A DNA stretch of 10,464 nt from Deltaproteobacteria bacterium (GTDB lineage Bacteria; Desulfobacterota; Syntrophia; Syntrophales; UBA2210): the NCBI GenBank assembly GCA_016935935.1, contig JAFGPZ010000157.1:1-10464 (forward strand), given 5' to 3'. Both the position numbers and the translations under genes were made by a program. The notes under the pieces were generated by a model, which did no database searches, had not been told where the DNA came from, and was given only the letters and a program-made list of their open reading frames with translations. Shown here in pieces: positions 6,849 to 10,464 of this stretch (positions are counted from its first letter, which is position 1; each line of letters opens with the position of its first letter).

Positions 6849-6889
6849 CGACCCGCGGAAAGCCGAGGGGGATTCGGCAAAGGGGGTCG
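6849..6889 (+). other. Nested hairpin between the barrel and caspase-like genes
   Basis: CGACCC (6849-6854) pairs with GGGTCG (6884-6889), and inside it GCCGA (6862-6866) pairs with TCGGC (6874-6878) around GGGGGAT. It begins 17 bp after the barrel gene's stop and lies about 60 bp before the next ATG. No T-run follows; the next bases are CCAAAAAGTC. It may end or protect the upstream transcript, or act in the leader of the caspase-like gene. Confidence 0.4.
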
Positions 6890-6950
6890 CCAAAAAGTCT
6901 CTTCAAGATAAAATAATTAATTTGAACCGGGCTTTTCTAGGAGGAGAATC

Positions 6951-8171
6951 ATGGGTACCTGTAAAGTCAACTGGAAACTGATTTGCTTTGTGGCACTGGC
7001 CTTGACACTTTACATAATCAAACCCTGCCACGCTCTTGAAGACTACAAGATGCATTATCTTCAGGCGGTAGACTTTGAAACGGAAGGCAAGTGTGAAGAA
7101 GCCATAACAGAATTTTCAAAGGCATTGGTCGGAAGCAGCAGTGAGCAGGAGCATGTGCGTTTCTATGGCATGCGATACGGTGAGTACTTTCCCCACCGAG
7201 AAAAGGGCATCTGCCATTACCTGCTGAAGCAATACAAACATGCTGCCGAGGAACTCGAGATCTCCCTAGCACAGGTACCGACTGAGAAAGCGAGAAAGTA
7301 TCTGGATAGGGTGAAAGCGGAAATTGCCAGAGGCGCTCGGGAAGCTGTTATAGAAACCGTTGAGACACCTGAAGAGCTCAAGCAGATGAAAAGGGCCAAT
7401 TCCGAGAACCGCTATGCCGTAGCCGTAGTCATCGGTAACCGGGATTACAGGCATAGAGACATCCCGTCAGTGAACTACGCCGTCCAGGACGCCGAAATGG
7501 TCAAGGAATGCCTCATGAGGACCTTCGGCTACCGGATGGGCAATATCATCTTAGAAAACAATGCGACCAAAGGCACCTTTGAAAACATATTCGGTTCGGC
7601 TACAGAGCCCAAAGGGAAACTCCATGATTACATCAAACCAGGCAAATCCGATATATTCATCTATTATTCCGGTCATGGAGCCCCTGATATCGATTCGCGA
7701 AGAGGCTACCTGCTTCCCGTTGATGGAGACCCGAACAACATTACAATCACTGGTTACCCCCTGGACCTGCTTTATAAGAATCTGGCCAGCCTTCCGTACC
7801 ACTCTCTTACCATCGTGACCGATGCCTGCTTCTCCGGGGCGCTGATCCTGAAGAAGGCCAGCCCTGTGGGGATCATCGTCCAGAACCCCCTAATGGCCAT
7901 GAAAAACGTCGCCGTTATCAACTCTTCCAGGGGCACAGAGCTCTCAAGCTGGTATCCCGAAAAGGGACATGGTCTCTTCACCTATTACTTCCTCCTCGGG
8001 TTTACCGGGAAAGCGGACACCAATAGTGATGGGAAGATTACCGTAAGCGAGCTCAGGACGTATATCAATGATATGGTACCGTATACGGTCAGAAAGCTCT
8101 ATAGCGGAAGGAAACAGACTCCGACAGTCACAACTCAGAATGCTGAAAAAGTTCTAGCTACCTATAGGTGA
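6951..8171 (+). CDS. Secreted TPR-caspase-like (peptidase C14) protein
   Basis: The protein has 406 residues; the ATG follows TAGGAGGAGAATC. Residues 1-28 look like a signal peptide (cut near PCHA). Residues 34-115 contain TPR-like helical pairs (CEEAITEFSKAL; YFPHREKGICHYLLKQYKHA). From 154 the chain is a clan CD caspase/metacaspase domain: RYAVAVVIGNRDY, IFIYYSGHGA with catalytic His242, and LTIVTDACFSGA with catalytic Cys293. Both catalytic residues are intact. Residues 356-367 (DTNSDGKITVSE) fit a complete EF-hand loop, suggesting calcium control, as seen in some metacaspases. Likely substrate preference is Arg/Lys, by family analogy only. The next gene begins 3 bp after the stop, so the two are co-transcribed and probably translationally coupled. 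Role unknown; surface or periplasmic protein processing is the simplest guess. Confidence 0.92.
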   Translation: MGTCKVNWKLICFVALALTLYIIKPCHALEDYKMHYLQAVDFETEGKCEEAITEFSKALVGSSSEQEHVRFYGMRYGEYFPHREKGICHYLLKQYKHAAEELEISLAQVPTEKARKYLDRVKAEIARGAREAVIETVETPEELKQMKRANSENRYAVAVVIGNRDYRHRDIPSVNYAVQDAEMVKECLMRTFGYRMGNIILENNATKGTFENIFGSATEPKGKLHDYIKPGKSDIFIYYSGHGAPDIDSRRGYLLPVDGDPNNITITGYPLDLLYKNLASLPYHSLTIVTDACFSGALILKKASPVGIIVQNPLMAMKNVAVINSSRGTELSSWYPEKGHGLFTYYFLLGFTGKADTNSDGKITVSELRTYINDMVPYTVRKLYSGRKQTPTVTTQNAEKVLATYR

Positions 8172-8174
8172 CCT

Positions 8175-9023
8175 ATGAAACATGCATCTTTCGGATTACT
8201 GATCGTTGGTCTGGTCATCCTCCTTGCAGGGGGGTTAGTGGCACAGGATAAAGTGGTCGTAACCTCGACCGCAGAGGTCATCCTCGCAAACTGCACTCCT
8301 GAAGAAGCCCAGGAATATGCCCTGAAGAAGGCCCGTCTCGATGCCATCGAGAAAGTCTGTGGGGTAACGCTCCAGGCGGGGTCTTTTGTCCGGGATTCCG
8401 TCCTCCAGGGGGACTTTATCCATGCAGTATCTTATGGTCACATTCTTTCCGAAGATATCGTGGCCTGGGAATACGATGTGGTGCAAAAATCCCCCAAACA
8501 ACCCCCTGCCTTCTCCTACCGGGTGACCCTGAGGACTGCTGTGCTGAAAGAGAAAGGAACGCCTGATCCGTACTACAGGGTACGGGTTCGACTGAATAAG
8601 ATAGTTTATCAATCAGGAGATGAGATGGTTATATACGTCAGGACAACAAAGCCTGGCTATATAACCATCCTCAACTTTACGGCTGATGATAGAGTGATTC
8701 TCCTTTTTCCTAATTCGCTTCGTCGAGATAACCAGATTGCTGCGGGAACCGAATACCAGATCCCATCCGACGCTGATCGGGAAGGTGTGCTCAAGCTGCA
8801 GGTCTCAACCCTTCCGGGACAGAAGAAAAACACGGAACACATCAAGGTCATTGCCACGAGCAAACCCATTAACCTCATTGAGGGGATATCCCTCGAGGGA
8901 CAGTACGGCGTAATGGGTACAGTGCAGCTTGCCGTGACTGAAATCGCACGACTGATCTCCGCAATACCGGTGCGTGAGCGGGCCGAGGACACCGCTACAT
9001 ACCAGATAGTCAGCTCGGAGTGA
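8175..9023 (+). CDS. Secreted DUF4384-domain protein, partner of the caspase-like protein
   Basis: The protein has 282 residues. It starts 3 bp after the preceding stop, with AGGTG (8166-8170) inside the end of that gene as ribosome site. Residues 1-23 are a signal peptide; there is no lipobox cysteine. Residues 25-122 resemble the N-terminal domain found in FlgT/LPP20-type envelope proteins: EEAQEYALKKARLDAIEKVC, then a VSYGHILSEDIVAWEY strand pair. Residues about 135-215 match the DUF4384 pattern: VRLNKIVYQSGDEMVIYV, then TKPGYITILNFTADDRVILL and LFPN, a beta-sandwich often fused or adjacent to caspase-like peptidases in diderm bacteria. The final 60 residues include a hydrophobic helix-like stretch and an acidic tail. 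The pairing suggests it binds, targets or is cut by the caspase-like protein; this is inferred from gene order. Confidence 0.87.
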   Translation: MKHASFGLLIVGLVILLAGGLVAQDKVVVTSTAEVILANCTPEEAQEYALKKARLDAIEKVCGVTLQAGSFVRDSVLQGDFIHAVSYGHILSEDIVAWEYDVVQKSPKQPPAFSYRVTLRTAVLKEKGTPDPYYRVRVRLNKIVYQSGDEMVIYVRTTKPGYITILNFTADDRVILLFPNSLRRDNQIAAGTEYQIPSDADREGVLKLQVSTLPGQKKNTEHIKVIATSKPINLIEGISLEGQYGVMGTVQLAVTEIARLISAIPVRERAEDTATYQIVSSE

Positions 9024-9055
9024 AGGACGGGCATTTCTTTTAGTGGGTATGTATC

Positions 9056-9126
9056 TATTATGACCTGCCCCCTGAAAACTGTTCCAAATATTAGGTGTAA
9101 ATATTATGACCTTCACCCCTAAAACT
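9056..9126. repeat. Two 25-bp direct repeats, 46 bp apart
   Basis: Bases 9056-9080 (TATTATGACCTGCCCCCTGA plus AAACT) and 9102-9126 agree at 21 of 25 positions. The TGACCTGCCCCCTG block looks like the ends of many IS3-family insertion sequences, so these may be leftover insertion-sequence termini. They may equally be tandem binding sites upstream of the PEP-CTERM gene. No transposase remnant lies beside them. Confidence 0.45.
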
Positions 9127-9187
9127 AGGCCATTTTAAAAATGAATTTTTAATTATGAGTGAGGTTTATGTCTGTCTGTCAGAAACA

Positions 9188-9258
9188 GGAAGGATCAAAC
9201 CTTGAAACAACGATCCACGAATTCACGGACATAACCGGAAAAGAAGGGAGGAGACATG
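9188..9258 (+). repeat. Leader element, copy C (PEP-CTERM gene leader)
   Basis: This is the full-length match to 1382-1450: the same GGAAGGATCAAACCTTGAAAC opening, GGACATAACCGG in the middle, and AAGAAGGGAGGAGAC directly before the ATG at 9256. GGATC (9191-9196 region) and GATCC (about 9212-9216) could form a small hairpin in this copy only. It serves as the ribosome-binding leader here. Its repetition before other exported-protein genes suggests shared post-transcriptional control or duplicated upstream DNA. Confidence 0.72.
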
Positions 9259-10200
9259 AAAAAGATTTTGTTTTTCTTATGTTCAATGCTTTTGGTAATC
9301 TTTTTTACCGGAACTGCCGGCGCGTATACACTGGACTTGCATGGCGATAAAGATGGCTTCGGCGTCGGTGTTCCAATCGGAGATGGTTATCATTACCTTG
9401 AGTATGGTGCCTATTATACAGACAACCGAGATGCATCTGAACAATCGACGACTGACACCGATTGTTGGTGGACATCGGCAAATATATCCTGGACCCATAC
9501 CTATACACTCCCAGTGGAATCAATCATTTGGGTACAACTTGACGTTTATGTCGCAGGGATTGTAAACGAATCTGATTGGTATGCAGATGTTTTTGTTGAT
9601 GGTTATAAATTTGATGCGATTGACGGAATAGACGGTGCTGATGACCTCACCAGGTTGCTTACGTTTAACCTGCCGGTTGAACCGTTTATCGACGGGGAAA
9701 CGACTTTTTCTATTGCACCATATACGATTGGGGATCCTGGGACAGTTGACGGGTTTATCATGGACTACGCAGAACTCCGTGCTGGATTAGTAGACCAGCC
9801 CACCGACGTACATCCTGTTTCGCCAAGCTCGCTGCATTTCATCATAAATTCCCCACTCGATGATACGTTCTCGTTTGATTATCAATGGGAAGAAGGTGTC
9901 GATCCCGCAGAACTCAATCTCGATGTCCTTTTCTATAACGGAGAAACGTGGGAATCCTTTGGGTGGGCGGTAAACTTTGATGGTGACCCAGACCAGTGGG
10001 TATCGGCATCGTTTTTGGTACCGCAAGAAGCGCGCGGTGATAATGCACAAATTATGTTCAGTTTACTGGATTGGGAAGAAGGAACTGATCCAACGGTGTA
10101 TGTAACAAACTTTAGTTCATCATCTGTCCCCGAACCCACTACCATGATCCTTTTAGGTTTTAGTCTAATAGGTCTTGCAAGGTTAAGGAGAAAAGCGTAG
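9256..10200 (+). CDS. PEP-CTERM sorted secreted protein
   Basis: The protein has 314 residues; the ATG follows GGGAGGAGAC. Residues 1-23 are a signal peptide (cut near TAGA). The mature part is acidic and rich in Asp, Trp and Tyr. Residues 25-175 read as a beta-sandwich (WTHTYTLPVESIIWVQLDVY, YADVFVDGYKFDAIDG), and residues 185-288 as a second beta region (FSFDYQWEEGVDPAELNLDV). The tail is a textbook PEP-CTERM signal: SSVPEPTT with PEP at 292-294, a hydrophobic helix ILLGFSLIGLARL and a basic end RRKA. By family knowledge such tails are cut by an exosortase (EpsH/XrtA type) and the protein goes to the surface or the exopolysaccharide matrix. No exosortase, PrsK/PrsR pair or sigma-54 -24/-12 promoter is seen in this window. 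The gene stands alone behind a 232-bp gap and ends with its own terminator. Confidence 0.93.
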   Translation: MKKILFFLCSMLLVIFFTGTAGAYTLDLHGDKDGFGVGVPIGDGYHYLEYGAYYTDNRDASEQSTTDTDCWWTSANISWTHTYTLPVESIIWVQLDVYVAGIVNESDWYADVFVDGYKFDAIDGIDGADDLTRLLTFNLPVEPFIDGETTFSIAPYTIGDPGTVDGFIMDYAELRAGLVDQPTDVHPVSPSSLHFIINSPLDDTFSFDYQWEEGVDPAELNLDVLFYNGETWESFGWAVNFDGDPDQWVSASFLVPQEARGDNAQIMFSLLDWEEGTDPTVYVTNFSSSSVPEPTTMILLGFSLIGLARLRRKA

Positions 10201-10230
10201 GAAGAAATAGGTAGAAAAACAGTTAGTCGG

Positions 10231-10262
10231 AAAGGCAGGGACGACATGTGCCTGCCTTTTTT
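10231..10262 (+). terminator. Intrinsic terminator of the PEP-CTERM gene
   Basis: AAAGGCAGG (10231-10239) pairs perfectly with CCTGCCTTT (10251-10259) around an 11-base loop, and the 3' arm runs into six T (10257-10262). It lies 31 bp after the stop codon. Confidence 0.93.
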
Positions 10263-10366
10263 GATTAATAGCGGTTGCCATTGCGATAAAGTTTCAAATG
10301 TGAATATGAATCACACAAAGACACTATCTCTCGATCTCAAAAAATTACATGTAGGAGAATACTGTC

Positions 10367-10398
10367 ACAAGATAAGGAAAACCTGTGATATGAAGAGT
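10367..10398. repeat. 32-bp direct repeat, right copy
   Basis: This copy matches 191-222 with two mismatches, in the same orientation. It lies downstream of the terminator, in about 200 bp of AT-rich sequence (10263-10464) where no gene start is visible. It may be upstream regulatory sequence of the next gene beyond the window. Confidence 0.75.
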
Positions 10399-10464
10399 AT
10401 TTGAAAACCCTCATTATTGTATGTTGCCATAATTTTCTTCACGGCCTGCCATTTCATCGTTAAG

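Noticed and set aside
9159..9350. 63-codon GTG-started frame overlapping the PEP-CTERM start
   Set aside because: It runs through leader copy C and into the PEP-CTERM gene in another frame. The shared peptide with copy A is noted under the leader, but it is not a credible gene.
1..10464. CRISPR array, tRNA or rRNA genes, c-di-GMP (GEMM) riboswitch, sigma-54 promoters
   Set aside because: I looked for regularly spaced repeats, tRNA arms, the GEMM consensus before the hairpins, and TGGCAC-N5-TTGC sites; none was convincing.

Overview
All seven convincing genes lie on the + strand between about 1577 and 10200, and each begins with a Sec-type signal peptide, so the window encodes a set of exported proteins. 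No cytoplasmic, housekeeping, RNA or mobile-element gene is recognisable. A FadL/OmpP1-like outer-membrane barrel and a PEP-CTERM protein show a diderm bacterium. The mix of a TPR-caspase protein, a DUF4384 protein, PEP-CTERM sorting and middling GC with strong AGGAGG ribosome sites resembles Desulfobacterota (former Deltaproteobacteria) or Nitrospirota. That placement is inference, since there is no phylogenetic marker here.

Layout. Bases 1-1381 hold no convincing gene but contain strong hairpins, one member of a 32-bp direct-repeat pair and a possible decayed minus-strand fragment. A leader element at 1382-1450 ends in a ten-codon reading frame followed by a hairpin. Then come: an unrecognised secreted protein with a Tyr/Trp-rich C-terminal domain (1577-2740); a transthyretin-like domain joined to a probable papain-fold cysteine peptidase (2860-3975); a frameshifted fragment of a paralogue of the 1577 gene (4003-4156); a protein of three transthyretin-like repeats (4153-5376); an outer-membrane barrel (5594-6832); a TPR-caspase-like protein with an EF-hand-type loop (6951-8171); a DUF4384 protein 3 bp behind it (8175-9023); and a PEP-CTERM protein (9256-10200) closed by a clear intrinsic terminator. 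The second copy of the 32-bp repeat lies beyond that terminator.

How the genes may work together. The caspase/DUF4384 pair is almost certainly one transcription unit. The four genes before it share domains and recent duplications and may form a surface or periplasmic module: two proteins with transthyretin-like domains, one carrying a peptidase, plus a barrel. Two unrelated cysteine-peptidase folds in one exported cluster is the most unusual aspect. The same leader element stands in front of the decapeptide/1577 gene, the 2860 gene and the 9256 gene, which suggests common regulation or shared duplication history. No exosortase, regulator or transposase gene is present, so the sorting machinery and control must lie elsewhere.
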